A stretch of 64,000 nucleotides of DNA from Liolophura sinensis (GCF_032854445.1 NC_088307.1:17682017-17746016); one strand, 5' to 3'; counted from the stretch's first letter, positions 35,401 to 47,579 are shown. Translations and numbers: made by a program. Notes: generated by a model from the letters alone, not told the origin.

Positions 35401-36204
35401 TCACAGAGCTAAACAGTGGAAAACATATGGGTCCCACTCCCCTGCCGCACTTTCTTCCTCAATATGAGGCAATGTGCGAGTTCAGATGATAGAAACGATT
35501 TCCAATCGTCGTTTTTCTGATGAAATGAGACCATAAAATAGTTTTAGATATAAGACAACCGGATATCCTCTCATCCATATTTGATCACAATTTATTTTTG
35601 TCTGTATGGGTTTCGATAACTGTGTACTCGAACGTTTCAGCAGTCATTTGTTTCTGCGCAAAAAAGCAAATGCGTTGGTGTTCATGACTTCAAAATGATC
35701 GCTTCTCAGGGTTGAAGTCTCCTTAGGAGAAAGTCATTTTGACGCCTTTTTAAATGCCACAAAATGTTTCAAGAGTCAGATGGAATTTTCGGTTAAAAAT
35801 AAACTTGGGACGTGTGATTACCAAATCAATACCGTGATAAGTTGTTCGTTGTTGGAGTTTCGGTCTTTATGCTTGGTCTACTGAGACCTAATTCCTTCTA
35901 GGCATGCCCTACTAACCTCCACTGAGGATATGGAAATGGAGAAGGGCTTTTTTGTTTTTGAATCTGTCGTTGCTCTATGTCTGGTGACTAGAACTGGAAT
36001 GCAAAGCGCCTAAAATGGATAGAGATTTAAAAAGTAATAAATTTCAAGTCCTCAAAGAGCCAAACTAAAAACAAAAAAGAGTTCAAACTGTTCATTATTC
36101 TGCGGTAAAGAATCAGTGCACTGTTTGAATATGTGTTGGAATATTTGACTTAAGAAGTTTGATAAATACGAGCCGAGAATCTCTGACGCTTTGCTTAACT
36201 TATT

Positions 36205-36436
36205 TTTATTTCTTTATTTGATTTTATTATTCATTAATAAATTATTAGTCATTAATGACGGTGGTCAGTGTTATAATTGGGGGGGGGGGGGGGGCGCGAC
36301 CAACCACAGTTTACTGGCATGGATTTCCGCGTACCCATCTCATAGAAAGACGGCATGGAGAGGACATCGACCGCATTGGTGAGAGGCTCCGGATTCATTG
36401 TGTTGGGCTAGCACGGTAACCTCTCGGACACACAGG
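36205..36436 (-). mobile_element. SINE family A copy with poly-G run (copy B)
   Basis: Paralogue of 29645-29893. Its G run is 16 bases (36279-36294) instead of 20. Confidence 0.75.
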
Positions 36437-36917
36437 CCCCCGCTATAGGTCCATGATTTTGTCTTATTCCCAGTAACCTAAGGTCACTGGGACCGAAATG
36501 CATCGTGTTGATTGAAATACCATTTGCACAACTCGAACAGCAACAACCTGGTTAAGGATAACACATAATATACGATTCCGATACTGAATACAGGTATGCG
36601 CCCGCAACATTTTACTGAATCTTCACACCATCATCCATGATAACTGTTTGCTCCGTTTTACAGGACTCCTCCCTAATTTATTAATACATATACTTTCTTA
36701 TTTCCTGGGTGGTTTGTTTTGTTTAATGTTGTTTTGTAAGAGGCTTCTCAATTACTAAGCTCTAACTTTCCTTTATGGTTGACGGCTGGCATACGAATGT
36801 CTGCGACATTCTTATATCAACCGTCAAGTAAAACAGACATTCTAGGCCAATAATCACAAGACCTATGTCCCTAAACAAAATGTTCAACACAAAACCGCCA
36901 CAGAGCGAAGAAAGTAA

Positions 36918-37155
36918 ACACTCCAAAAGTTAATCTGTTAATTTTAACATGAAGTCTGTTGTCTGAGTGATGCTAGAACGTTTACTGCTTTTCCAACAGA
37001 TTATTTTGTTAAATATAACACACGCGTTCTAATAACTCAACATAAAGATTCTACTAGATTAACAGGATATTCTGTTTAACATGATATATTGTTATGCTAT
37101 AATAACAGAATACATTCTAGCGTCAGACAACTTAACAGGTTAATTTTTTTAAATT
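36918..37155. mobile_element. M1 palindromic element (copy B)
   Basis: Paralogue of 30385-30620, with ACACTCCAAAAGTTAATCTG at the left and ATAACAGAATACATTCTAGC in the right arm. It is likewise embedded in a retroelement relic that resumes at about 37156-37250. Confidence 0.75.
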
Positions 37156-38062
37156 TTGAATAAAGAGAAACAGGGCGGTACTATGCATTGTGAAAGAGAA
37201 GTAGTCAACAATGTTTAATGACGTCTGTAGATTTAAGCGAGGCTGGGTTGTCACTGTATTAAAACTCGCCCATTAGAAGCTGGTGGGGCTTCCGCAGGTC
37301 TCATTTCTAGAATATTACGCATTCAGGGATTTCAAGCTGTCGTAACACATGGAATATAAAAGAGCTGTCATCGCGCAGGTGGCCCCAACGGACATACAAA
37401 GTTGCATGATTACAAAACATCTGAAGATTATATGTCAGAACGTAACTGTTTATAATAAGTAACAACAGCGCAGGTGTATTGTGAAGTAATTCCAGCAGAG
37501 TCTTGGCTAATAAATTGTTATAAATATCAACGCATTTTTCTGTCACCTCTGCTTAAGCCATGGTTCTAGGGGGTGTCTGAGTTGCTACTTTTTAAACGGT
37601 TACAGGAACAGTTAAAAGTAGTGCCCTAACAGGGGTAAATTGACAAGTGGCAGTATTTCACCGGTTACGTATGACCCTTTTACAACTTTACCACGCTGTC
37701 GTCTCTGCCCTGTTTATACTTGCTAGCCTGTTCTCTTTTACATAATGACTGACGAGCTTGGGAATATGTCAAAGCTGTTTCAGACTTGCATTCACCTCAA
37801 CATGCAGACACTCGCGTTAAAATGCATATTGTTACGGTTGTCACATATCCAATATATTGCGACAGTTTCAAAAACACTTTTTGTTGTTACAAAATGCATA
37901 TGGTAACTGACAGCAGTTTATAAGTGTATCGCTGTTACAAAATGTAGGTGGTACAGTTGTTGAACATATGGTTGTTTCAGCATAATACAAATGTGTGCAA
38001 CACATAAAGTCTTATATTGTTACAGCTCTCTGGTCTGTGATGCAAACACCTGATCCTGTTAA

Positions 38063-38572
38063 TGCAATATACATGTGTAACACAAGTGCATGAAGGATGG
38101 CCACATATGTATATAATGCATGCCTGGTAACAGAGGCACGTGCGAGGCAATTATTGCAATATACGTGTGTAACACAAATAAATGAAGGATGGCCACACAT
38201 GTATATAATGCATGGCTGGTAACAGAAGCACGTGCGAGGCAATTATTGCAATATACGTGTGTAACACAAGTGCATGAAGGATGGCCACATATGTATATAA
38301 TGTATGGCTGGTAACAGAAGCACGTGCGAGGCAATTATTGCAATATACATGTGTAACACAAATGCATGAAGGATGGCCACATATGTATATAATGCATGGC
38401 TCGTAACAGAGGCACGTGCGAGGCAATTATTGCAATATACATGTGTAACACAAGTGCATGAAGGATGGCCACATATGTATATAATGTATGGCTGGTAACA
38501 GAAGCACGTGCGAGGTAATTATTGCAATTTACATGTGTAACACTAGTACATGAAGGATTGTCACACATGTAT
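38063..38572 (-). repeat. 92-bp satellite array, about six units (copy B)
   Basis: The same unit as at 31556-32147 with one fewer copy, and without the shortened unit. Individual units differ from those in copy A in a way that suggests exchange or slippage since duplication. Confidence 0.93.
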
Positions 38573-38905
38573 ATAGAGTGAGGCAGTGCTTGGGGTTTAA
38601 CGTCGTACTTAACAATTTTTCAGCCATATGACGACGAAGGAATCCTTAGAGTGTATGTAATGTAACGGATTTTCACCGCTCTTTTATGTAGTGCTGCTTC
38701 ACTGAGAAGCCTTACCGAAGGCAAGTAAGCGGCCGCGCCAGAGCCATTATACTGATACTGGTCAACCAGTCGTTGCACTTTCCCATTTTTGCTGAACGCC
38801 AAGCGAGGAAGCTACAACTTCCTCTTTTTAAGGTCTTAGGTGTGACTCGACCCAGGATTGACCCTGGAGCTACGACTCCCGAAACGGACGCTCTGCCAAC
38901 TATGT
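38573..38905 (-). mobile_element. SINE family B (copy B)
   Basis: Paralogue of 32148-32475, with CTTGGGGTTTAACGTCGTAC intact and GCCTTACCGAAGGCAAGTAA closer to the family consensus. Confidence 0.88.
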
Positions 38906-39232
38906 ATGTATATAGAGGTTCGTCACAGAGGAACGTGTGAGGCAATCATTGCAGTATGCAAAACTTGCATTTAATATCGGCCAAACAGAAAAATACTTTT
39001 TCTAACTGTTCTAACTTTCCTGTCTGTTCTCTTAAGAAGGGAAAACGCTCTCCGTAGCCTCGAATACAGGATGTTTTGCTTCCAGCAACATTCCAACTGT
39101 CAGAAAGCAGTGCGAAGAATCCTAGGTAAGCCGTCTATAGGTGAATAAAAATATTCAAGTTTTGACAATATGGCTTAGAAAATGTGGTGAACTGTCGCTT
39201 ATTCGCCTCAAGTATGATCTTTCCACTTCATT

Positions 39233-39487
39233 GTCGCTTGGCGTTCAGCATGAAGGGGATAGTGCAACGACTGGTTGACCCGTATCAGTATAATGGCTCG
39301 GGCGGGGCGGCTTACTTGCCTTCGGTAAGTCGTCTCAGTGATGCAGCACTAAATAAAAGAGCGGTGGAAATCCGTCCTGCAACAAGGAGGCACATTACAC
39401 GTGCATGCACCCTAATGATTCCTTCGTCGTCATATGACTGACAAATTGTTGAGTACGACGTTAAACCCCAAGCACTCACTCACTCAC
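39233..39487 (+). mobile_element. 5'-truncated SINE family B present only in copy B
   Basis: Starts inside the body (GTCGCTTGGCGTTCAGCATG) and lacks the tRNA-like head. It ends GTACGACGTTAAACCCCAAG and CACT repeats. The direct repeat TCCACTTCATT flanks it at 39222-39232 and 39488-39498. Copy A has a single such site near 32791-32801. Confidence 0.92.
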
Positions 39488-39505
39488 TCCACTTCATTGA
39501 CATTC

Positions 39506-39847
39506 AAACCGGGCCCCAACAGCTCCTTAAAGCGTCTGCTTCGGGGGAGGTAGATCCAGGGTCAGTCCTGGGTCGAGTCACACTTAAGGCTTTAAAGGAG
39601 GAAGTTGTAACTTCCTAGTTTGGCGTTCAGCATGAAGGGGATAGTGTAACGCCTGGTTGACCCGTATCAGTATAATGGCTCGGGCGGGACGGCTTACTTG
39701 CCTTCGGTAAGGCGTCTCAGGGAAGCAGCACTACATAAAAGAGGGGTGGAATCCGTCCTTTAGAACTCCTCTAAGGACTCTTTCGTCGTCATATGACTGA
39801 AAAATTGTTAAGTACGACGTTAAACCCCAAGCACTCACTCACTCACT
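39506..39847 (+). mobile_element. SINE family B (copy B)
   Basis: Paralogue of 32808-33137, flanked by GACATTC at 39499-39505 and 39848-39854. The body segment CCCGTATCAGTATAATGGC is complete here. Confidence 0.88.
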
Positions 39848-40015
39848 GACATTCGAAGTAATTGTTTGAAAATGTTCACTTAAGCGTATCAGGAAAACGC
39901 CATGGACATCCAGCCAAATATTGCAAATCAAGTTTCTATCACGAAACCTGGTATATTTACAGAGCTGCAATATAGAAGCAATGTACAGCTACCACGACAT
40001 TTTATTCAAGCTCTT

Positions 40016-40251
40016 TAGGGCCTCCGTGGCAAAATGGGGTAGCAAAATGACCCAGGAGTATTGGCTTCCTTACGACCGTACGTGGGAAGGCCCTTTCAGC
40101 TACCTGCAAGTGGTCGTGGGTCCCCCCCCTCCCCACCCACACACCCTGCGCCCGCTCTGCCCGGTTTTGTCCCACCATAATGCTGGCCGCCGTCGTATAA
40201 GGGAAATATTCATGGATGCGGCGTAAAACACCAATCAAATAAATAAATATC
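40016..40251 (+). mobile_element. SINE family A (copy B)
   Basis: Paralogue of 33307-33550, with the same CAAGCTCTT duplication at 40007-40015 and 40252-40260. Its AAAT tail has fewer units than in copy A. Confidence 0.9.
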
Positions 40252-40999
40252 CAAGCTCTTCCTCTATATATCGTTATCTCAGTAAATAACGAGATAACAG
40301 CAGCCCAGGGGAACATTAGCTGTGCGAATGATTGTCACTTAGCGTCAATTTCAAGAACTGTTTTACATATATAATGACAGACAGTTTTACGGATTAAGTA
40401 AATCACCTGAAGAATTAAGTGGAATCATAGAATACGAGTCACCCACAACCCAAATCTTTTTTTGAGTCCTCTTTAAAATTCGATTGTTCGTAACTCCACT
40501 CAACATAAGACACTTTAACCCAGATAACATCATTTCCGAAATTGGTCTTGTAAAAAATGTCTGAGCGTTTCTTTGAACAAATCTCAACTTAATTTTTTTT
40601 CTTTAACTAGCAGTAATCCTTACCGTGTTACCGTGTGCATGGGAAGTTTGGTTTGGAATCAGGCTTACAACTACACGTAAGACTTAACTGGTGCTGCCGA
40701 AGCTTTGATCTACTTATTCGAGCACCTGCAGACCAAGACTTAGATCACAGAATTCGAACACGTAGTTGACGTGATGCGTGTGTTTTGTTTCAAACTGCAG
40801 ACCTAGGTGCACGATTCACTGAAACAAATCTTGTATAGGAGAAGAGAACAAAACCAGAAAACCACAGAAACAGTATTTTAATACATAATTTTTATAGATT
40901 TTTAAGAGTTTAAAGTGCATTAAATGTTCGATTGTCGCTTATCATCAAAATTGCTTATCAGTGCAATTCTTTTTACTCGAGGGCGTGTAATTTGATTCT

Positions 41000-41515
41000 A
41001 CTGAGGCATTTACATGAACAGTTAGAATAAAACCCTAACTGAGTTAAATTGACAAGATGCTGTATTTCACCATTTGCCAACTATCACACTGTCATGGTTC
41101 CTGTTGTTTTACTCTCTGTGTTTTAAGTCTTCTACATTTTTTTCCGTGGTCTGAGTACAATATCAGTTAAGTAATTTTATCAGTTTAATTACAAATAACG
41201 CAACATGTAGAGATGTAACTGAAACAATACAGTTTGGGGTTAAAAATTACCTTCCCGTCATCGCCCCATAACACGGTCCAGGAAGCTCATCTTGCAGTCT
41301 GAACATGTAATTGCGCGAATCAAATACAAAGGCGTGGAGAGTTAACCAGAGCAGCCATAGCGTGATAGCTGCCAAATGGTTTCACCCTCTTGTCAGTTTT
41401 CCTCAGTTTTATTCTAATTGTTCGTGAAACAAATGCAGTGATGTTACAAGCAATTTTTTAGACGTCACTGGTCTGGAATTACTCAAAATGGCGTGTTGTC
41501 ATTATATTTTAAAAG
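41000..41515. mobile_element. Fold-back element (copy B)
   Basis: Paralogue of 34390-34900, with the same two arms (GAACAGTTAGAATAAAACCC and TTTTATTCTAATTGTTCGTG). Confidence 0.65.
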
Positions 41516-41560
41516 ACCAGTCAAGGAAATTACAGTAAAGAAAATGGAATACCATGGCGG

Positions 41561-41748
41561 AAATGGTAAGATTCCAACACTCTCTCCAGGTAGGCGTGGC
41601 CTATATATGAATACTAATGAACCATGTCATCACTGGAAATATGTTGTTTAAGGTTAGGAGATAGGGTTAGGGTAAGACGTGTTTTTGTTAATATTCATGA
41701 ATAGGCCACGCCTACCTGGGGAAAGGGTCGAAATCCTCCCGTTACCTT
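41561..41748. mobile_element. Palindromic MITE-like element (family M3) at the duplication edge
   Basis: CCAGGTAGGCGTGGCCTAT (41586-41604) is the exact reverse complement of ATAGGCCACGCCTACCTGG (41701-41719). Weaker complementarity extends outward to AAATGGTAA on the left and GTTACCTTTT on the right. The centre contains GGTTAGG and ATAGGGTTAGGGT, which look telomere-like. It starts about ten bases after copy B ends. Confidence 0.8.
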
Positions 41749-41896
41749 TTATGATGCGAGTGAAAAATTGTGGTTCATTTGAGTGGAAATGTTTCCCTGA
41801 TATCTCACTAAGTTTATATTAGATGTTTCCTATTTGGAAAATCTAGAAAAAAAGAAGCTTGTTCTAATCTGTATACCATGGTTCATCTTCTTTCAG

Positions 41897-41959
41897 GCAC
41901 TGTACACAGGGAGAAGCCCAGGAGCGTATGCCCGTCAGCAACATTTGTTCCCTGGGTGA
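41897..41959 (+). CDS. Weak candidate terminal exon
   Basis: A good acceptor, TTCATCTTCTTTCAG, ends at 41896. The next 21 codons, in phase 0, read ALYTGRSPGAYARQQHLFPG and stop. The peptide is not recognised and other phases also stay open for some distance. No upstream partner exon was found, so this may be chance. Confidence 0.15.
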   Translation, partial: ALYTGRSPGAYARQQHLFPG

Positions 41960-42330
41960 ACATTCGATAGGCATCTTGTCTACATGTTTATGTCATTCAT
42001 GACAAGTACCATTTGGACTTATTGACGCCTTGATGAGTTTTTGATAATGGCTACCGATCAATTGTACAGTGATAAACGGTTGGCTGAAGTCTCCAGGGAA
42101 AATTGTTATTGTATGTTAGAATAATCAATTAGCAATGGTGAGTTTAAAGAAAATGACTGATATTGTCACGTGTTGAATGATTGTATGGAGGAGACAGGAT
42201 CGTTGTACCGCCACCTGCAGCTTTCGCGTAAAAATCGTGCGCTCTGAAGGTAACAACATACATCGGCATAGAAATGATGGATGCCTCGTTATACTTGTGT
42301 CAAGAGAAATATTCTGTTAAACAGCCAAAA

Positions 42331-42333
<3 letters not shown>

Positions 42334-42386
<53 letters not shown>
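42334..42386. repeat. TA microsatellite
   Basis: About 26 uninterrupted AT dinucleotides, followed by a further short TATATATGTATATGG stretch. Confidence 0.95.
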
Positions 42387-42387
<1 letters not shown>

Positions 42388-42737
42388 CCCTGGTTTACAT
42401 ATATATGTATATGGTGTAACGACAGGGCTATCTGCGTTACTTAAGGCTGCTCTCCAACTCTAATTATTAAAGTTGTTGGTCTGATATATCAACGGAGTTT
42501 TAGTTCGATTTATATTCAGGTTGTTGTTGTACTGGCTTGTCAAACGCACAGCAACTTTTATGGCATTACGATTGGTGTGTATAATAACTGCTTGTGTTCT
42601 AGTAATGAACATTTCAAGCCGATTTGAAGTCGACATGAAATACCTATCTGAAGGCTTTATTCTGTCTGGTTTCCTTCTTTTTTCTACATGGAGAACAGGG
42701 ACTGAAACGTTGACTGCCATCTCGTCTAGATCCTGCT

Positions 42738-42979
42738 CACGTGCAGCGGAAGTGTTGCCATAGGGAATGACGCAATGCGGGAATCCCGCATAGTGTGAAG
42801 GATTTTGATTGGTTCAAGGTGAGGTCATGGCTCGTGACCTTTTAGTATAAATCTGAGCCCGCGCAACTTCAAGGTCGGCATTTTTGGAAAAATAGCAAAA
42901 GCAAAGCTTAGCCTACTTCAAGTTATCCGACCACAGATGGCACAGCGACAGCTGAGGTGCGGGTGATGGCCATGCCACT
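42738..42979 (+). promoter_or_regulatory. Compact promoter-like block with possible first exon
   Basis: In order: E-box CACGTG (42738-42743), ETS-like CGGAAGTG (42747-42754), CARE/C-EBP-like TGACGCAAT (42768-42776), palindrome ATGCGGGAATCCCGCAT (42775-42791), inverted CCAAT box ATTGG (42808-42812), AGGTCA and TGACCT in inverted orientation seven bases apart (42822-42840), and TATAAAT (42846-42852). Initiation would be expected near 42876. A donor CCACT|GTAAGT follows at 42979/42980. Two short ATG frames lie before the donor (42937 and 42966). The downstream gene was not found. Confidence 0.45.
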
Positions 42980-44122
<1,143 letters not shown>

Positions 44123-44124
44123 TT

Positions 44125-44285
44125 CACTGATGATGACGGCCAGCATTATGGTGGGAGAAAACTGGGCAGAGCAATGACCATCCACAGGTTTCTGCAGGCC
44201 TTCCCACTTACGGCCGAAGAAGAAGTTCAAGTCCATTTGAACTCATTTGTGAGTTCAAATGGACTTGAACTCACAGCGTCATTTC
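44125..44285 (-). mobile_element. SINE family A fragment containing a perfect hairpin
   Basis: The body GACGGCCAGCATTATGGTGG and GCAGGCCTTCCCACTTACGG is clear. The B-box region appears twice, in opposite orientation: arms at 44225-44245 and 44250-44270 are perfect 21-base reverse complements around the loop TTTG. The head is otherwise missing. Confidence 0.8.
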
Positions 44286-44864
44286 TGTGAGATGGAAATC
44301 TGACCTACCACAAGGAGGCACATTACATGTACAAGTGTAATATTCGGATACTTTACAGAATCAAGAAGTTGTCCGTATAACATAAACTGACTATTTACTG
44401 CTCTATCCAGGATGGCGGAGACCACATAAACGCAAAGCATAACATATGTTGACTTGAACATTTCCACAAGGTGCGAGTCAAACAATGATGTTATTTCAAC
44501 TCCGCTTTCAGATAAGTCAAGAAAACCGAGACCAAATGATTTAATTTAGTCATTCTTAGAGGGGATTAAGGTTCAAAATAAACACAGATTTACTTCAGAG
44601 ATAAGGATCAGAAATAACTCTTGTAACTGTCCATTGTCCAAATGTTTTGCAAGTGTCCAATGAATTGAAAATCGACACCATGTAGTTAATGTCTTTGTAA
44701 AAGAAAAGTGAATGCATGTCCATGCAGAATAGTTTTCAAATAAATTTCAAATGTGTTGACTGAACATTTCCACAAGGTGGGATTCAAACAATAATATCAT
44801 TACACAAGCAGTCTAAGGACTCCTTTATCGTCATATGACTGAAAAATTGTTAAATACGGCATTG
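44286..44864. other. SINE B fragments and unrecognised sequence
   Basis: GGAAATCTGACCTACCACAA with GGAGGCACATTACATG (about 44293-44330) and CTCCTTTATCGTCATATGAC with TGAAAAATTGTTAAATACGG (44819-44860) are pieces of the SINE B body and tail. The roughly 490 bases between them are unrecognised. Confidence 0.55.
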
Positions 44865-45102
44865 CACTCAAAAACTTAATCTGTTAAATGTAAAGGAAAG
44901 ATTGTTATCTGAGTGGGTGCTTGAACGTATTTTGTTATTGCAGCAGATTATTCTGTTAAGTAACACGCACATTCTATTAATTCAACGTAACCATTGGCAA
45001 CACATGACAGAGGATTGTATTATAATAACAGAATACATTCTAGCATCACTAAGACAACCGACTTTGTGTTAAATTTAACAGGTTAATTTTTTTTTTTAGT
45101 GT
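44865..45102. mobile_element. M1 palindromic element
   Basis: Left arm CACTCAAAAACTTAATCTGT then GATTGTTATCTGAGTG; right arm ATAACAGAATACATTCTAGC, ATCACTAAGACAACCGAC and a final AGTGT. It directly follows a SINE B tail fragment. Confidence 0.75.
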
Positions 45103-46390
45103 GCGTGCATATTTAGTTACAAGAGAACTGTACTCATTGTAACATTTAAGAAACTTGAAGTATTGTTGTCCGGATACAAAAGTTTAGGAATATTCCAGAC
45201 TAAATCCTATAATGTTCAACATGATCCTGTATAATGTTTAGCTTGATACCACTGAATGCTCAAAGTGACGCCGCGTAATGTAGACATCTCTTTGATTTCC
45301 AGGTAACAGGTTGCTTATGACTAACTGTCCTATATGTTAATGTCCCAAGTTTGGACTGTAATTGTCGCGTTTCTGAGGTAATAACACTGCTTTGACAAAA
45401 AAAATTTGAATGTTTGTTTAGACATATTACCTTATCTTCAAGCATATGTTATGAATCATGTATAGCAGATTGACACTGCTCAAGGTTGTTCGTTAACAGT
45501 TTATGTGAAATGGTCACGCTATTCAAGCATCCGAGGTTTGCAGTTGAGTGGCATTGCCATTATTATAATTGTACTGCCAGGTGTGCCAGGGTTAAATTAA
45601 TCGGGCGACTCACCTGTCTTGGGCATATTTTACCTGGCTATGAAGGCATGGCAAAACGAATGACTCTTAAGCCACGCCCCAAACATTTGTGTTTACGTAT
45701 TCTTAAGAAGCAAAAACAAGGAAAAGGCTACGTACTCTCATAAAATGTGAAGAAACGAAATTGATCTGTAACGACAAAACTGGCATTAAGAAGAAAGCAG
45801 AGTAAATGGCATTGGTTACATTTCCACTGGGCAGCACCAGAAGAAAACTGCCGTACTTAATAGGCACCTCACAACTTGACGTAATATCACGAACGAACAA
45901 ACAAGGACTGGATTCGAACCTTCTGCTTTACTGATAAAGGATTAGTAGATTTCCAGCAGAAGCAATTAATCTGCGTGGCTAAGGAGGGTCAAGTCAAAAA
46001 TATGATTTATTTATTTGACTGGTGTTTTACGCCGTACTCTCAAAAATATGAATTTAATGGGATATTTTGCCCCGTTCAATGGCGATTCGGGTTCAAGCTC
46101 TATTGAGTATTCTTCTTTTGCCTTACATTTGTAAAGCGTAACAAGTTTGCCCATAAAACGTCATCGCAAGTGTGGGAATCAAAGGAGTCACTCTATGGTG
46201 GGCAAGTCGTTCCTTCGATCGACACCAGTTTTGGTCAGTGAAATGATCTAGCGGTCAGTTTGTATCATTTGCTTGGGGATATGGTTATCTCCCCTGTTAG
46301 AAGTCTTGTCTGCGTACACAGATACGTGGCCACAGTACACAATTAATTTCCCATTTACTTGCATGTTAACATTTGCCCTCACAGCCCTGT
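45103..46390. other. Intergenic stretch with small fragments
   Basis: GACTGGATTCGAACCTTCTG near 45907 looks like a reverse-strand tRNA-type B box and may be a SINE relic. 46004-46050 is a reverse SINE A tail (TTATTTGACTGGTGTTTTAC). 46065-46180 resembles 51930-52030 (AATGGCGATTCGGGTTCAAG against AATGGCGACTCGGTTCCAAG), so both are copies of an unnamed repeat. Confidence 0.45.
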
Positions 46391-46629
46391 CCCTAAATCT
46401 CAGAGCTCCGAACGCCCCGGGCCTGATAACTATCGTCCGCTGTGACAAATCCAGACATATTCCTGGTTGGCTTTAATCGATGGAATTTTCCACAAAATAG
46501 ATGATTTGGGGTCAATCCCACCATGTCAGAGGTCAGTCAGCCAGGACTTTTGAGTTACCTGGTGTACTTGCGAATCTTGTATCTACTCTTAACGAGGGCA
46601 CTATAACAAATACAGTCATTTGGAACAAG

Positions 46630-47490
46630 TACTGTTGTGCAATTGCAACAGTCTTTCTTATTCACCAAACGGTATATTGCTGGCTTTAAACAATCCGTAT
46701 ATATAGCAAAGGCTGTGAAAGATATTTCTCCACTTTCGCTGGATTTAAGGGAAAGCTCAGACTCTCCAGAGGGTACATCTCATCTCTACCAATATTTGTA
46801 TAAAGAAACATATCGATTTTCTATCGCACAGACTTTACGACAAGAGGAGTATTTTCAATTTTTACATTGTAAATTATCCTTATTTGAACAGCAATATACC
46901 GAAAGCTCCTGCGCATGGCGTGTACATATCTCACCTTGTAGCATTTGTTCTGTGATTTGAACCAAGGTCACACGTTATTACTGCAAACATTAATGTGCCA
47001 AGGTTATTCCACCAAATGCCTTCACTCCAAACTTCTTAAGTTTTACAATGAGTACAATTCTCTTGTAAGTAAATATGAACTTGAATATGAGGGTTCAGAA
47101 TCTCTGGCGCTCTGCTTCATGATTGTGTCTAATTCCGCTTAACCCGGGGCTAGGAGAGGTTTATTCATCGTGTTTAAATAGATCGACACCTTGGATATAT
47201 GCACAGTTGCAATCAAAGCGCAACTGAGATACATATTTTGTTATCGACAACCGATATTCTAGCAGGTACATTTGAATACAGATTTTACTCAATCGCCTAT
47301 AACAAACTTTGTGTCTTTCCAACATCATTGAAAACTGTTGATTGCTTTTCTTTGCATGATTTCGTCTTACTTTCGTTTCAGTTCTTTGGTGGTTTGTGCT
47401 ATCCGCCGATTTGGGAATTGGCCTTGTGACTATTGACTTGTAACGTCCTTACTGGTTGACGGCTGGTATATAATGTCTAATTCGACGAAT
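46630..47490 (+). pseudogene. Retroelement reverse transcriptase relic and 3' end (R3)
   Basis: Broken frames together give a recognisable C-terminal reverse transcriptase region: LDLRESSDSPEGTS at about 46738, YDKR...FNF...NYPYLNSNIP at about 46840-46905, APAHGVYISHLV, and further on QGYSTK and KFYNEYNSLV. I know this run of motifs (YDKRDDFNFPIVNFP, NIP, YGVYISQL, QGY, KFY) from uncharacterised reverse transcriptase proteins of marine invertebrates and fish; the exact clade is uncertain. At least two frameshifts and a stop are present. After the coding part come the 3' segments (GCAATCAAAGCGCAACTGAG, TTTCCAACATCATTGAAAAC, TTCTTTGGTGGTTTGTGC) that recur across the window. No catalytic YxDD is left. 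Confidence 0.8.
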
Positions 47491-47577
47491 TGATTCCGCC
47501 TCCATTTTCTGACAAACATGGCTTTGAAGGCTGATAATTGATATCACGTAACAAGCAGAAAAGGTGAACAAAGGCAG

Positions 47578-47579
<2 letters not shown>

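Larger units (their letters stand above)
34935..41550. repeat. Tandem segmental duplication, copy B
   Basis: Begins TCTAGTCTCTGCATCT directly after the end of copy A and ends near AAAGAAAATGGAA (41536-41549), where copy A ends with the same bases at its junction. It is collinear with copy A throughout. It lacks the Tc1-like element, has one fewer 92-bp unit and one extra SINE B. Confidence 0.93.

Noticed and set aside
41640..41675. TTAGGG-like words as an interstitial telomere
   Set aside because: Only two imperfect units, inside a palindromic element; too few to call a telomeric repeat.
46386..46445. A short stretch reading PVPKSQSSERPGPDNYRPL, like the start of a LINE reverse transcriptase
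   Set aside because: Under 20 residues with a stop immediately after; too short to call, though it lies just upstream of a real reverse transcriptase relic.
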